Assembly (NCBI GenBank): GCA_036676355.1 | Contig: JAKFDA010000016.1 | Location: 1 to 64,000 of the forward strand | From: ZC4RG42 sp036676355 | GTDB lineage: Bacteria; Pseudomonadota; Gammaproteobacteria; Burkholderiales; SG8-39 | Direction: 5' to 3' | DNA length: 64,000 nt | Shown: one piece after another, positions 15,330 to 24,722 of the stretch | How positions within the stretch are numbered: the first letter of the stretch is position 1 | Layout of the letters: the number at the start of each line of letters is the position of its first letter | Position numbers and translations under genes: made by a program | Notes under the pieces: generated by a model | What the model was told of the DNA's origin: nothing | The model's database searches: none | The model's input: the letters and a program-made list of their open reading frames with translations, nothing else

Positions 15330-16858
15330 TCAAGCGGACATTGAGCGTGTGGTTGACGCGCTATCGAGTCGAATCCGTTGCCGTTTTGGTCAGCTTGCTG
15401 CTTTCGCTATGGCTGATCTACCTCGATGATGTCATCAACAGCGACGGCGTGCTGTATCTGACCAGCGCCGAAAGTTTTGCACGCGGGGACTGGCAAACCG
15501 CCGTCGGGATCTATCGATGGCCGCTGTACGCATGGCTGATTTCGGTAGTGCAGCAAGCAGCCGGTCTCGGCAGCGACTCGGCCGCGTATGTCCTCAACAC
15601 GCTGCTCTACGCGATTCTGGTCTGGTCTTTCATCGCGATAGTCCGGACGCTCAATGCGAACAATAGAACGCTGTGGCTGGCTGCGCTTTTTATTCTGGTG
15701 CTTCCTTCGCTTAACGGCTATCGGTCCTTCGTGATCCGGGACATCGGTTTCTGGACGTTTTATCTGCTCGCGTTGCTGGCGTTTTTCAGATTCCAACTCC
15801 AACCGGCGTTCGCGCGCGCGCTGTCGTGGGGAATGGCCATGGCGGTGGCCACGTTGTTTCGCATCGAAGGGATTGTCTTCCTGCTGTTGCTGCCGACGGT
15901 TGTGCTATGGCGGCCCGGGCGCAAGTGGAAACGGGCGTTAGCGGATTTTGCTCGACTGCACGCCGTGGCGCTCGCAGGTTTGTTCGCGGCGGCGGCATGG
16001 TTCAGCGGCGCAGGAGGCGAACGCTTATCCGGCCGTCTTTTTGAGCCGATGCTTTGGCTGGAACTGTTCGGCAAACAACTCACCAGCGGTCTGGCGGGGA
16101 AGGCGGAGCTCCTGGCGCAGCATCTTCTTAACGCCTATTCGGAAGATTTTGCGATGCCGGGCGTACTGGTCATCCTGCTGCTCATTCTGGTCACGCACGC
16201 AGTCAAGGGCTTGAGCCTGCTCGGTGTCGTCGCAACCGCTTATGCGTGGATCAACCGGGCGATGCCGGTGTCGACCGAGATCAAGCGAAGCCTGTCGTGG
16301 CTGATCGCGCTGAACTTCGCCGTGCTGATCGTTTTTGTGACTGAGCAGTTCTTTCTGACCGGGCGATATGTGATGGCGCTTGCGCTGACCCTCGCTTTGT
16401 ACGTTCCGTTCGGTTTGAATCGTATTCATGAACGGTGGAGCGAAGCGCGAGCCCATGAACGAGCCGAAGGAAAATGGCTTTTCCCGGTCGCAATGCTGCT
16501 CATCGTCTTCATGGTGGTGGACAGCTTGTGGTCGTTCGGGCCGTCCGGGCGGTATCTGAAGGAGGCCGGCCGTTGGCTGCAGGCGAACACAGCGGCGGAT
16601 GCGCGAATTTACGGTAACAACGCCATCATTAATTATTACGCCGGCAAAGGAAGCGTTACTCGGGAAAACGACTCGCCAGTTGAGGATTTTCGCCTCGACG
16701 AGAATGTCCGGACATACGATTACGTGGCTGTGGTGGTGAAGCGCCAGGATGTCATTCCCAAAGCGCTCGCCGATGCACCGATGATCCAATCGTTCAGCAA
16801 CGAGCGAAACGACCGTGTTCTGATTTTCAGGGTCTCGGACCTGAAAGTAGGTTCTTGA
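15326..16858 (+). CDS. polytopic GT-C-type glycosyltransferase
   Basis: A 510-residue inner-membrane protein with about ten to eleven hydrophobic segments and a C-terminal soluble part with GYLKEAGRWLQAN-type sequence. The first helix is followed by DDVINSDGVLY, an acidic loop like that of GT-C enzymes such as ArnT and PMT. Its overlap with waaP suggests it adds a sugar to the LPS core or to a lipid-linked precursor. The donor and acceptor cannot be told from the sequence. No specific family name is certain. Confidence 0.65.
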   Translation: MIKRTLSVWLTRYRVESVAVLVSLLLSLWLIYLDDVINSDGVLYLTSAESFARGDWQTAVGIYRWPLYAWLISVVQQAAGLGSDSAAYVLNTLLYAILVWSFIAIVRTLNANNRTLWLAALFILVLPSLNGYRSFVIRDIGFWTFYLLALLAFFRFQLQPAFARALSWGMAMAVATLFRIEGIVFLLLLPTVVLWRPGRKWKRALADFARLHAVALAGLFAAAAWFSGAGGERLSGRLFEPMLWLELFGKQLTSGLAGKAELLAQHLLNAYSEDFAMPGVLVILLLILVTHAVKGLSLLGVVATAYAWINRAMPVSTEIKRSLSWLIALNFAVLIVFVTEQFFLTGRYVMALALTLALYVPFGLNRIHERWSEARAHERAEGKWLFPVAMLLIVFMVVDSLWSFGPSGRYLKEAGRWLQANTAADARIYGNNAIINYYAGKGSVTRENDSPVEDFRLDENVRTYDYVAVVVKRQDVIPKALADAPMIQSFSNERNDRVLIFRVSDLKVGS

Positions 16859-17044
16859 AAGAAATCCTCGGATAAGCACTGTGGCGCGGGGCGAACGTGT
16901 CGGCCGATGTGTCGTGCGACATAAAGCGCTCCACGCCGAATGGTTCAGCGCGGCACGGTCTTCCCCGAAGCGGATGATGCAGAGTCGTGCGCGAGCGCCT
17001 TGCCGCCCTCGGTCAGATTTTGATATTCGACAACAGCGGGCGCC

Positions 17045-18499
17045 TCAGGCAATTGTATCGCTCGTCGTACCGGCCGGGTCATGCGCTTCCAGCAGCGCGT
17101 TGAACATTTGGCTCAGTGCCTGGTCGTTGTTCCAGTTTTGCATGAACCGCCGCAGATCGCGTTGCAATGCGCCGGACGCTGCTATCGCGTTCGAATGTTT
17201 GCGCATGGCGTCCAGATCGATGAAAGCGGGCTGATCCGCAGTGATCAGGATGTTCGTCGCTTTCATGTCGCCGTGGCTTAGATTCAAGGCGCGCAAACGC
17301 TCGATCAGCGCAACGATGCGTTGCGCCACGGCGGTTCGACGCTGTTCGGAAACGTCGGCGCGCATCAAAAACCGCGCACAGTCCTGACCTTGCGAGTGTT
17401 CGGCAAGAAAATACGCCACGCGTCGCAGTGGGCCGATGCGTTGCTCTATCAACGCGATCGGCCGCGGCGTGGCGATATCGTAGAAGCGCAGGCGTTGTGC
17501 ATTCCGCCAAGAGATGGCCGCGCGGGTGGGTCGGAACGCGCGCTGCAGGCTGTGGACCACGTTTTTGAGGTTGTAGCGTTTGATTACGACTTCGCGCCCA
17601 TCGATTTGGGCGACGGCCACGGTGGCGGTGTTGCCGCGTTTCAGATAACGCGCGTTGATGAATAGCGATTCGGGATCATCAAGCGCCTTTTGCATGGCCT
17701 CGCTGTAGTCGCGACGGTCGCAGACGTAGTAATGATCGAAGTGCTTGCGACTGACGAAAGCGGACGATTCGCGGAATATTTTCTTCAGGTAGATGCGCTC
17801 TCTGCGATCGCGCCGTCGGACGATTGCGCGTCCCAGCGCAGCGCGGTCCGGCGGCGTGACGCGCCAGCTCCGCGCGCGTGCGTAGTCGTCAAAAGCGGCC
17901 AGAGCGGCACGATCATGTTCCGGCGGCAATTGCGCGCACAGCAAGGCAAGATTGTCGAGCGCCTTGACTCTGCCGATCGGGTCGCGTTGAACGGCGATTG
18001 CGGCCGCATCGAGCGTATAGACGTCTTCGCCGCGCAGCAGGAAGTTTCCCAGGTGGAGGTCTTCCTGGATCAAGCCGGCATTATGTTGTCGCGCCACTGC
18101 TTCGGCGAGTTTGCGAAACAGGTCCTCACGTTCGGATTCGTGCAGCGTTACACCCCAGACTTCGGCGGCGGTGCGGGCGGGGGAGATGCGTTCGTATACG
18201 ACGATGTGCGCTGCGCCGACACACGCCGTTGCAAGCAGATCGGCGGTGCGTATGCCGCGGGCGAGCATTGCACGCGCACCGTATGCTTCGCGTTCCGCAT
18301 GCACGCGCGCGCGCGCCGGGTCGACATAAATCTTTGCGACAATCTCGCGATCGTCGAGGGTGCCGCCGCATACCAGCCGTTTTCCGGCGAGATGACGCAG
18401 CAATTCGGTGCAGCGTAGCGTCGCGCCGTTGACGGAGAGTTCGAACGGCAGCGGCGGTGATGCGCTGCGTAAGGGGTCGGCCCGTCGGGACGGAGCCAT
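17045..18499 (-). CDS. tandem two-domain LPS-kinase-like protein
   Basis: A 484-residue protein with two complete kinase-like domains of the Kdo/WaaP (RIO-like) superfamily. Domain 1 has IVAKIYVDPA as the N-lobe lysine strand, catalytic IQEDLHLGNFLL at about 145-155 and LDAAA near 163-167. Domain 2 has VVIKRYNLKN, catalytic LSHGDMKATNILI at about 407-419 and FIDLDAM near 425-431. Both keep the catalytic Asp, the Asn and the metal-binding Asp. The ATG at 18499 lies one base after the acyltransferase stop. A role in phosphorylating LPS core sugars is inferred from family and context only. Confidence 0.75.
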   Translation of the reverse strand: MAPSRRADPLRSASPPLPFELSVNGATLRCTELLRHLAGKRLVCGGTLDDREIVAKIYVDPARARVHAEREAYGARAMLARGIRTADLLATACVGAAHIVVYERISPARTAAEVWGVTLHESEREDLFRKLAEAVARQHNAGLIQEDLHLGNFLLRGEDVYTLDAAAIAVQRDPIGRVKALDNLALLCAQLPPEHDRAALAAFDDYARARSWRVTPPDRAALGRAIVRRRDRRERIYLKKIFRESSAFVSRKHFDHYYVCDRRDYSEAMQKALDDPESLFINARYLKRGNTATVAVAQIDGREVVIKRYNLKNVVHSLQRAFRPTRAAISWRNAQRLRFYDIATPRPIALIEQRIGPLRRVAYFLAEHSQGQDCARFLMRADVSEQRRTAVAQRIVALIERLRALNLSHGDMKATNILITADQPAFIDLDAMRKHSNAIAASGALQRDLRRFMQNWNNDQALSQMFNALLEAHDPAGTTSDTIA

Positions 18500-18500
18500 G

Positions 18501-19364
18501 TCAGTCGTACAGCTTCGATTCGCCCGGCGGGCGAGTCTTGAAGCGCCGATGCAGCCAGTAATACTGTTCCGGCATTTCGCGCACGACGGATTCGATGAAG
18601 GCATTCATGCGCGCGGTATCGGCTTCGACGTCGGCGCTCGGAAAATTGTCCCACGCAGGGTAGAACTTGGCGACATAGCCGTCTCTGGTCTGACGCGTGA
18701 CGAAGGGTACGACCACGGCGCGAGCCATTTTGGCGATACGCGGCAGTCCGGTCACGGTCGCGGCAGGCACGCCGAAGAAAGGAACGAACACGGCGTTACG
18801 CGGGCCGAAATCCTGATCGGGCAGGTAGTAGAGCGGCCACTTGTCGCGCAATGCGGCGATGATCGGTCGCACGCCCTCCTTGCGCGAAATGAGATTGACA
18901 TTGCCGAAGCGGGTGCGTCCGTGCAGCAGCAACCGATCGACCACGGGATTGCGTTGCGGGCCGTATACCGAGGCAACGGGGATGTCCAGCGTGAGCCGCA
19001 CGCCGCCCATGTCGAGACCGACGAAGTGCGGCGCGAGGAGAATGACGGGTTGGTCGCGCACAGCCTCCAGATGCTCGCGTCCCTCGATGCGAATGAGGCG
19101 ACGAATGCGAGCGCGCGAGGACCACCACAGAATGCCGCGTTCGAGCAGGCTCGCGCCGGTTGCGGCGAAGAGTTGCCGCACCGCTGCGCGCCGCTGCGCC
19201 TCGCTCCACTCTGGAAAGCACAGGCGCAGGTTCGTTTCTGCGATGTTGCGGCGGCGTCCCGCCAGTGCGTGCATGACCCGTCCCAGCCCCAGACCAAGCG
19301 GGCGCAACAGCGGCAGGGGAAGAAGACGAACAAGCCAGACGAGTGCGAGGCCGATACGAATCAT
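18501..19364 (-). CDS. lipid A biosynthesis acyltransferase (LpxL/HtrB family)
   Basis: A 287-residue inner-membrane acyltransferase that adds a secondary acyl chain to lipid A precursors. An N-terminal hydrophobic helix (MIRIGLALVWLVRLLPLPLL) precedes the HX4D catalytic motif APHFVGLDMGG, the substrate region YGPQRNPVVDRLLLHGR, and the C-terminal QYYWLHRRFKTRPPGE typical of this family. It is upstream of the double-kinase gene with one base between them, so the pair is probably cotranscribed. Confidence 0.92.
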   Translation of the reverse strand: MIRIGLALVWLVRLLPLPLLRPLGLGLGRVMHALAGRRRNIAETNLRLCFPEWSEAQRRAAVRQLFAATGASLLERGILWWSSRARIRRLIRIEGREHLEAVRDQPVILLAPHFVGLDMGGVRLTLDIPVASVYGPQRNPVVDRLLLHGRTRFGNVNLISRKEGVRPIIAALRDKWPLYYLPDQDFGPRNAVFVPFFGVPAATVTGLPRIAKMARAVVVPFVTRQTRDGYVAKFYPAWDNFPSADVEADTARMNAFIESVVREMPEQYYWLHRRFKTRPPGESKLYD

Positions 19365-19511
19365 GGAATCAGTGTATGTCGTGACAGGCGCCGGCGTGTA
19401 TACGATGCGCGCCGTGCGATGCGGGAGCGGCCCGAACGATATGACAAGACGATGGCGCAGGCAAATTTTCGCCTGCTCACGGCGAGGTGAAACGGGTCGA
19501 ACGGCAGCGGG

Positions 19512-21677
19512 CTAGGCGCCTTGCGCCTTGATTTGCCGGTTCTGTGCGGCGTTGATGTGCTCGCGCTCCATTTTCAGGAACCACCGGCGGACGAAGAAAG
19601 AAGCGACGATCAGCAGCAGGACGACACCGATGACGAGCGGGTAGTTGATCTTCGCCGGATCAGTGAGCGCGGTTTCGATCTGGTCGCCGAACACTGTTGC
19701 GGCCAATACGCCGGGCAACAGGCCCAGCGCGGTGCCGGCGGTGAAGTCGAAAAGCTTGATGCGAATTGCGCCGGCCAGCAGGCTTTCCACCACGAATGGC
19801 GCGAGCGGCACGAGCCGCAATGCCGTCATCGCGATCAAGCCGCGTTGCCGCAGAATGTTGCTCAACCGATTCAGGCGTTCGCCGGCGATGCGACGCACCG
19901 TATCGCGATCCATCATCCGGCCGACGCAATAGGCGACGACCGCCGACACGACGATGCCCGTCATGGAATAGGCGAATCCCAGCCATGGTCCAAATGCGAC
20001 CACGGCGGCGAGTGTGATGAGCGGGCGGGGGAACATCACGACGCTGGCCGGTATGTACGCGAGAACGATGGCCAGCGGCGCCCACCACCGCCCGGAAAAA
20101 TCGCGCGCCCAGCCGGTAATGTTTTCCGCGGTGAAGACGTCGGCCAGCGGCGTAAAGCGCCAGGCTAGGGCCAGCGCTGCGATGCCGCCGGCCGCCAGCC
20201 CCACCTTCACCCAGCGCGATTTGCGCGAATCGCTTTCGACATCGGGTGAAAACTGTTCGATCAGGCTGTCGAGCGAGACTGGTTTTTCCATGTCTGCGAT
20301 CGCAGCGGCGTTGATTACGGTTTCGGACCACTGCGGCAGATCGTCGAGCGGCTTCAGCGTGCGCGCCTCGGACTGCAGCATTTTCACTGCGCCGCTGATG
20401 GAGCCGCTTTGCGCCACGGCGCGGGCCACGTGCTCGGGCGCCGCGTGGAGGTGCTCGGCGAGCAGCGAATCGCGAAAGCGGCGAATCACCTCCCGCACGT
20501 GCACGTCGCCGCCGGCTTCGATGACCGCATCGCATTCCGTATCCACGCCCATCGAGCGGTTGCTCAGATTCGAAGAGCCGATGCGCAGCCACTCGTCGTC
20601 TACCGCCATCAGCTTGGAGTGCATGTCGATGCAGGTCCCCGCGCGCAATCCGTCGATATGCGGGTAGTACACGTTGAAGCGATGATTGCGATCGGCGGCG
20701 CGCAGATCGCGAATCAGGCGGGTACGCAGTACGTGCATGGTCATTTCTTCGAGCCATCCGTGGCTGAGCAGCCGCGTAACCAGCACGATCTCCGGACCGT
20801 CGTCCTCTTGCAGGCGCGCGGTAAGCGCTTCGGCGATCTTGTACGACGTGAAGTACTGATTCTCGATATAGATGTAGTCCCGCGCGCGCGCGATCATGTC
20901 GAGATAGAGTTGTTCCACGTCGCGCACTGCCTTGCCGCCATTGGTCGGCGGCGAAGTGCAGGCGATGCCGATGTCGACATCGGTGAAATCCGCTTTGATT
21001 TGCGGCGGCCACGGATCGCCGATGGTGTCCGCGGATCGCAGCGTCTCGTGCGTGGCGCGCGACCAGCGCGCGCGCGCGATGCGCGCCAAAGATTCGGCCG
21101 CTTCACCGTCCACCATCATCATCAGGTCATGAAAGGGCGGATAGGGTTTATGGTCGACCACGCGGCGCGGATCATCGGGCCGGTGTTCAGGCGTATCCCA
21201 GCGCCTGCAGGTGAGATCGAGGCCGCCGACGAAGGCCACCTTGTCGTCGATCACTACGATTTTCTGATGATGCGAGCCGGCCAGCGGATGCGTATCGTCG
21301 AAATGCACATGCACGCGCCGATGAGGATTCCAACTCAATCCATAAATCGGCGAGAACTCGCGCTCCGTACCGAAGATCACCGGATAGTCCCAATCGAGGA
21401 TATGGATATGCAGCCGGCGCCGGCGCCGCGCCAGACCATTGAGGAACTCGCCCAGACGACTCGGGCGCTTGTCCTCTGCGTCGAAATGCAGCCGCGTACG
21501 GCTGTCGAAATCCCATGACAGAATCATGATCGAGCGTTGCGCGCGTTCGGCGGCGCGCATGAACGCCGCGAAGTAGGCGTCTCCATCGACCAGCAGCGCA
21601 ACGCGTGGCGCACGCGCCACCGAGCAGCTGTTTTCACCAGGACGGAACAAGGTGGTCGGGGAGCGCGGTTCGGACAC
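19512..21677 (-). CDS. phospholipase D / cardiolipin-synthase-like protein fused to a VTT domain
   Basis: A 721-residue membrane protein. The N-terminal half has two PLD HKD motifs (GSHHQKIVVIDD and DMHSKLMAVDDEW followed by GSSNLSNRSMG), as in cardiolipin synthases. The C-terminal 220 residues hold a VTT/DedA-type membrane domain (PRPLITLAAVVAFGPWLG, LRLVPLAPFVVESLLAGA). The start chosen is the GTG at 21677 with AGGAAA upstream; the longer frame enters repeat copy B and is spurious. A nearby EEP-family gene at 22811 is its usual genomic partner in Proteobacteria. Confidence 0.88.
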   Translation of the reverse strand: MSEPRSPTTLFRPGENSCSVARAPRVALLVDGDAYFAAFMRAAERAQRSIMILSWDFDSRTRLHFDAEDKRPSRLGEFLNGLARRRRRLHIHILDWDYPVIFGTEREFSPIYGLSWNPHRRVHVHFDDTHPLAGSHHQKIVVIDDKVAFVGGLDLTCRRWDTPEHRPDDPRRVVDHKPYPPFHDLMMMVDGEAAESLARIARARWSRATHETLRSADTIGDPWPPQIKADFTDVDIGIACTSPPTNGGKAVRDVEQLYLDMIARARDYIYIENQYFTSYKIAEALTARLQEDDGPEIVLVTRLLSHGWLEEMTMHVLRTRLIRDLRAADRNHRFNVYYPHIDGLRAGTCIDMHSKLMAVDDEWLRIGSSNLSNRSMGVDTECDAVIEAGGDVHVREVIRRFRDSLLAEHLHAAPEHVARAVAQSGSISGAVKMLQSEARTLKPLDDLPQWSETVINAAAIADMEKPVSLDSLIEQFSPDVESDSRKSRWVKVGLAAGGIAALALAWRFTPLADVFTAENITGWARDFSGRWWAPLAIVLAYIPASVVMFPRPLITLAAVVAFGPWLGFAYSMTGIVVSAVVAYCVGRMMDRDTVRRIAGERLNRLSNILRQRGLIAMTALRLVPLAPFVVESLLAGAIRIKLFDFTAGTALGLLPGVLAATVFGDQIETALTDPAKINYPLVIGVVLLLIVASFFVRRWFLKMEREHINAAQNRQIKAQGA

Positions 21678-22011
21678 AGAGCTTTTTCCTGTCGAGGGTT
21701 TAGGGGATGTCTGATTAAGTGCCGAGGATGGTCGCGAGTGTGCGAAGCTGTACGAGCGAGGAGAAAGCAATCAATCGCTTATGCGCAACGAACTGGCGAC
21801 CCCCTTTATCAAACAACCTTGATCGGAGCTTCCTTGGGCGCCCGGATTGAATTCTGTTTCGTCGGGAGGGCGCTCTCGGCGCCTGCGGGTCGGGCATGGT
21901 TCGATTTCAGCCAGAATCGTGCCGATAGCGGACCGGCCTTGCTGCGTCAGATTGTCGTAATCCCGGCAATCGCTGCGACCGCGTGGGCGGCGCGGGTGCG
22001 CAATTTGTTCC
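21678..22011. other. intergenic region with repeat copy B
   Basis: These 334 bases separate the PLD-VTT gene from the divergent hypothetical gene at 22012. Repeat copy B takes up 21707-21834. The rest (21835-22011) shows no gene, strong promoter or hairpin that I can support. Confidence 0.6.
21707..21834 (+). repeat. MITE-like dispersed repeat, copy B
   Basis: Nearly full length and colinear with copy A: TCTGATTAAG at 21710-21719 and CTTTATCAAA at 21804-21813 are degenerate inverted ends, with the shared core between them and a shared right flank to TCGGAGCTTCCT. It starts 29 bases from the GTG start of the minus-strand PLD-VTT gene. Confidence 0.8.
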
Positions 22012-22794
22012 ATGTGTGACGCGCTACGCGGCGGCGATGCAGTCGCTCCGGTATCGTTGACCAACTTCCATGACCGCATCGTCACCGCGTTGCCATACTT
22101 CGTGAGCGGTTCTTCTTTCACCTCTACGCTGGGCCTGCGCCGCCGGCCGGTCGCCGATTCGGCCTTGCGCGACATCGACTATGTTGCGGCTGGCAAGCGC
22201 GCGAATGACGGCGAGTTCAGGCAGGCGGCCGAACAATTGCTCTTTCGCCTGTGGCAGGAAGAAGAAGGCTACGACTGGTTTCTTGCCGTGCCGTTCGCCT
22301 TCAAACAACTTATCGACCTGCATGCCGCTGTACGGCATGCCGTTGCGGTCATCGGCGAAAAACCGCAGCCGCTCACCCGCCATCCGCTGTTTCATCCGGT
22401 GTTCGCCGCCTTTGCGCTGGGCTTTGCCCAGGGTCTGGTCGCGGCGCATCGACGCAAGCATTTGCGCTGGCATGGTGAAAGCGGCGATCTCACGCGCATG
22501 CAGCAGGAGCAATGCGACGGCTGGGGTGTGGAAATCGCCACCTACTATATTGCCGCGATCGATGCGTACGGTATTTTCGGCAAGGCGACCGACGTCGAAC
22601 TGTATGGAATCAGCGACAAATGGTGGACGCTCGGCGACGCGCAACGGGTCGAGGCCGTAGCCGGGGTGCACGATTGTGTGCGGGCGGGACGGCAGGCCGC
22701 CGAACACTGGTCCGACGATGAGCGCGTGGACGTCGCAGCGCAGTTGGCCGCGGTGCTCGACAGTGTCATCGCGGCGGCATCCGACGTGCGTTGA
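22012..22794 (+). CDS. hypothetical protein
   Basis: A 260-residue predicted soluble protein; no family recognised. It has a helical, aromatic-rich middle (EEEGYDWFLAVPFAFKQLID, HPVFAAFALGFAQGLVAAHR) and a polar C-terminal part ending AAVLDSVIAAASDVR. There is no signal peptide. The ATG at 22012 is the first in-frame start, but no clear ribosome binding site precedes it. The plus-strand frame is favoured over the antisense frame because its residue composition is protein-like. It ends 16 bases from the convergent EEP gene. Confidence 0.6.
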   Translation: MCDALRGGDAVAPVSLTNFHDRIVTALPYFVSGSSFTSTLGLRRRPVADSALRDIDYVAAGKRANDGEFRQAAEQLLFRLWQEEEGYDWFLAVPFAFKQLIDLHAAVRHAVAVIGEKPQPLTRHPLFHPVFAAFALGFAQGLVAAHRRKHLRWHGESGDLTRMQQEQCDGWGVEIATYYIAAIDAYGIFGKATDVELYGISDKWWTLGDAQRVEAVAGVHDCVRAGRQAAEHWSDDERVDVAAQLAAVLDSVIAAASDVR

Positions 22795-22810
22795 CTCGGC
22801 ACTTTACCGC

Positions 22811-23587
22811 TTACAGATTGATCACCCCCACCAGGGGCAGATGGTCGGATGCAACGCGCGCCAGGCGCGAATTGTGAACTCGCACATCGTGCAGCAAGGC
22901 CCGCGGCCGCACCCAGATGCGATCGAGCGCAAACAGCGGGTTGCCGGACGGAAAAGTGCGCGGCGAAGGCGTTTCCTTGAAGTAGGCATGCAGCCAGCGT
23001 AACGGCCGGCCCCACAGAAACCACTCGTTCAAGTCGCCGATCAGAACGGTGGTCATCGCTTCGTCGTCTTCGAAGGCGCGCAGCAGACGCTTGATCTGCG
23101 TGCGGCGCTCTGCCGGCAGCAGACCCAGGTGCGTGGCAATAACCCGCAGTGAGTGGGTCGGACATGCCAGTTCAATGTCCAGCGCCCCGCGCGGTTCGCG
23201 ACGTCGCACACTGAGATCGATGTGGCGTACGGCGCGTATCGGATGCCGCGAGAGTACCGCGTTGCCGTAAGCGCCCCGCTTCGGATGGGCCAGTGTCGGC
23301 CCGGCCGCAGCCCTGAAATTCAGGCCTTCGGCGAGAAAACGCAGCATGTCGAAGCCGCCGGCGCCAAGTTGGACTTCCTGCAAGCCGATCACATCGGCAT
23401 CGATTTCCTGCAGCACTTCGAGGATTCGTTGCGGCAGATAACGGCGGTCGCGGCCGATGGCGAGATGGATGTTGTATGACACGACGTTCAGTGCCGCCGC
23501 GGTCGGCGCAGGCTCGTCCTGAGCCGGCTGTTCGCCGGAATAAGCCGGTATGGGAATCGTATCGTCGCGTTCGTGTTCGTAAGTCAT
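22811..23587 (-). CDS. endonuclease/exonuclease/phosphatase (EEP) family protein
   Basis: A 258-residue metal-dependent phosphoesterase-like protein. EEP motifs in order: NVVSYNIHLAIG, ADVIGLQEVQ with the metal-binding Glu, VIATHLGLLPAERRTQ, LIGDLNEW, and the C-terminal VASDHLPLVGVINL with the catalytic Asp-His. The start is uncertain: MTYEHERDD at 23587 is chosen, but an ATG at 23629 is also in frame. Such genes often sit near PLD-VTT genes, as here, so a lipid-related function is possible. Confidence 0.85.
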   Translation of the reverse strand: MTYEHERDDTIPIPAYSGEQPAQDEPAPTAAALNVVSYNIHLAIGRDRRYLPQRILEVLQEIDADVIGLQEVQLGAGGFDMLRFLAEGLNFRAAAGPTLAHPKRGAYGNAVLSRHPIRAVRHIDLSVRRREPRGALDIELACPTHSLRVIATHLGLLPAERRTQIKRLLRAFEDDEAMTTVLIGDLNEWFLWGRPLRWLHAYFKETPSPRTFPSGNPLFALDRIWVRPRALLHDVRVHNSRLARVASDHLPLVGVINL

Positions 23588-23712
23588 TCCGGGCTTGTGC
23601 GCTCGCTTGCACGTTTTGTATCCATGCAAAGCCTACGCCGCGCCCCATACCGGTTTGGCAGCGGCGAGTCGAGCCCTCATACTATCTGCCCTTGTTTGCG
23701 TCGTTTTGCGCC

Positions 23713-23982
23713 ATGGACGAAGACCCTCGCCCCGATACGTCTCATATTCCTCCGCCGCCATCGGAACGCGTGCTGGCGATCATGCGTTTCGTCTTTGCCA
23801 TGCTCGGCCTGGGCGCATTGGTCGGCGTCTGGTCGATCACGGATCAGCTCGGTACGCCATGGCGCATCGCTTTGGCGGTGCTGGTGGCCGCGCCTTTTTT
23901 GCTGATCCCGGATCTGTTGCGTGATAAATCCAAGCCGCCGCCGGGTTTCAAACCACGCAAGTGGGAAGATGACGAACAGTAA
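23713..23982 (+). CDS. small two-helix membrane protein
   Basis: An 89-residue hypothetical protein with a Pro-rich N-terminus (DTSHIPPPPSERV), two hydrophobic helices (FVFAMLGLGALVGVW and IALAVLVAAPFLLIPDLL) and a basic/acidic tail ending KWEDDEQ. The upstream in-frame extension overlaps the EEP gene in antisense and is not favoured. It is followed after 48 bases by the flavin reductase. Confidence 0.6.
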   Translation: MDEDPRPDTSHIPPPPSERVLAIMRFVFAMLGLGALVGVWSITDQLGTPWRIALAVLVAAPFLLIPDLLRDKSKPPPGFKPRKWEDDEQ

Positions 23983-24030
23983 GCTGTGCCGGATATCCGT
24001 CGCGCTAACGCGGTCACGACGCTTGGCAGC

Positions 24031-24537
24031 ATGAGCGCGACGAGAACCAGGACCGTCGCGCTGCGTGCGCTGCGAGACGCGTTCGGCGTTTTTCCGACCG
24101 GCGTGGCCGTTGTGACCACTTGCGGTGCTGACGGCACCCCGGTGGGCGTGACGGTGAATTCCTTCGTGTCGCTGTCGCTCGATCCGCCGCTCGTTGCGTG
24201 GTCGCTCAATCGCGCATCCCCCAGTCGGGCGGCGTTCGAGCGGAACAGCAATTTCGCGATCAACGTCCTGAGTGCGGAGCAGATCCATTTATCGCGCCGT
24301 TTCGGATCGCGCACGCCCGACAAGTTCAGTGGTCTGAAGTTCGATCGGGGCGCCGGCGGCGCGCCGTTGCTGGCAGGGTCCGCGGCGCACTTCGAATGTC
24401 GCGTGACGGCCGCGTATCCGGGCGGGGATCATGTGCTCTTCGTCGGCAATGTCGAACGTTTCGCGCATGACAGTTCGCGCGTACCCCTGATGTTTCACGC
24501 GGGTCGATACCATGTACCCGGCGGAGAAATAAGTTGA
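24031..24537 (+). CDS. flavin reductase-like domain protein
   Basis: A 168-residue FMN-binding split-barrel protein of the flavin reductase/DIM6-NTAB class. Matching motifs include FGVFPTGVAVVTT, GVTVNSFVSLSLDPPLVAWS, NFAINVLSAEQ and the C-terminal FHAGRYHV. It would supply reduced flavin to a partner oxygenase, but none is adjacent. The ATG at 24031 is preferred over a GTG at 23986, since the extra 15 residues are not family-like. Confidence 0.85.
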   Translation: MSATRTRTVALRALRDAFGVFPTGVAVVTTCGADGTPVGVTVNSFVSLSLDPPLVAWSLNRASPSRAAFERNSNFAINVLSAEQIHLSRRFGSRTPDKFSGLKFDRGAGGAPLLAGSAAHFECRVTAAYPGGDHVLFVGNVERFAHDSSRVPLMFHAGRYHVPGGEIS

Positions 24538-24722
24538 CCGGACAAGCGCCGTTCGGGCGTCAAACTTGCTGCGGATTTAGACCGGCCGTGTAAGCGCTCG
24601 CTCGACGCTGCATTAATACCGCGGTGCACGGTTGTTGTCGCTCGCGCCGATAACGTTTGTTATGCCGGGACGCCGTCGAAACGGTCTTCTCTTCAATCAG
24701 CGGTACGCGCAGGGAGAGCAGC

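Noticed and set aside
21678..21770. N-terminal extension of the PLD-VTT frame into the repeat
   Set aside because: The extra residues come from repeat copy B, and a similar peptide arises at copy A, so it is a repeat artefact; the GTG at 21677 has a ribosome binding site.
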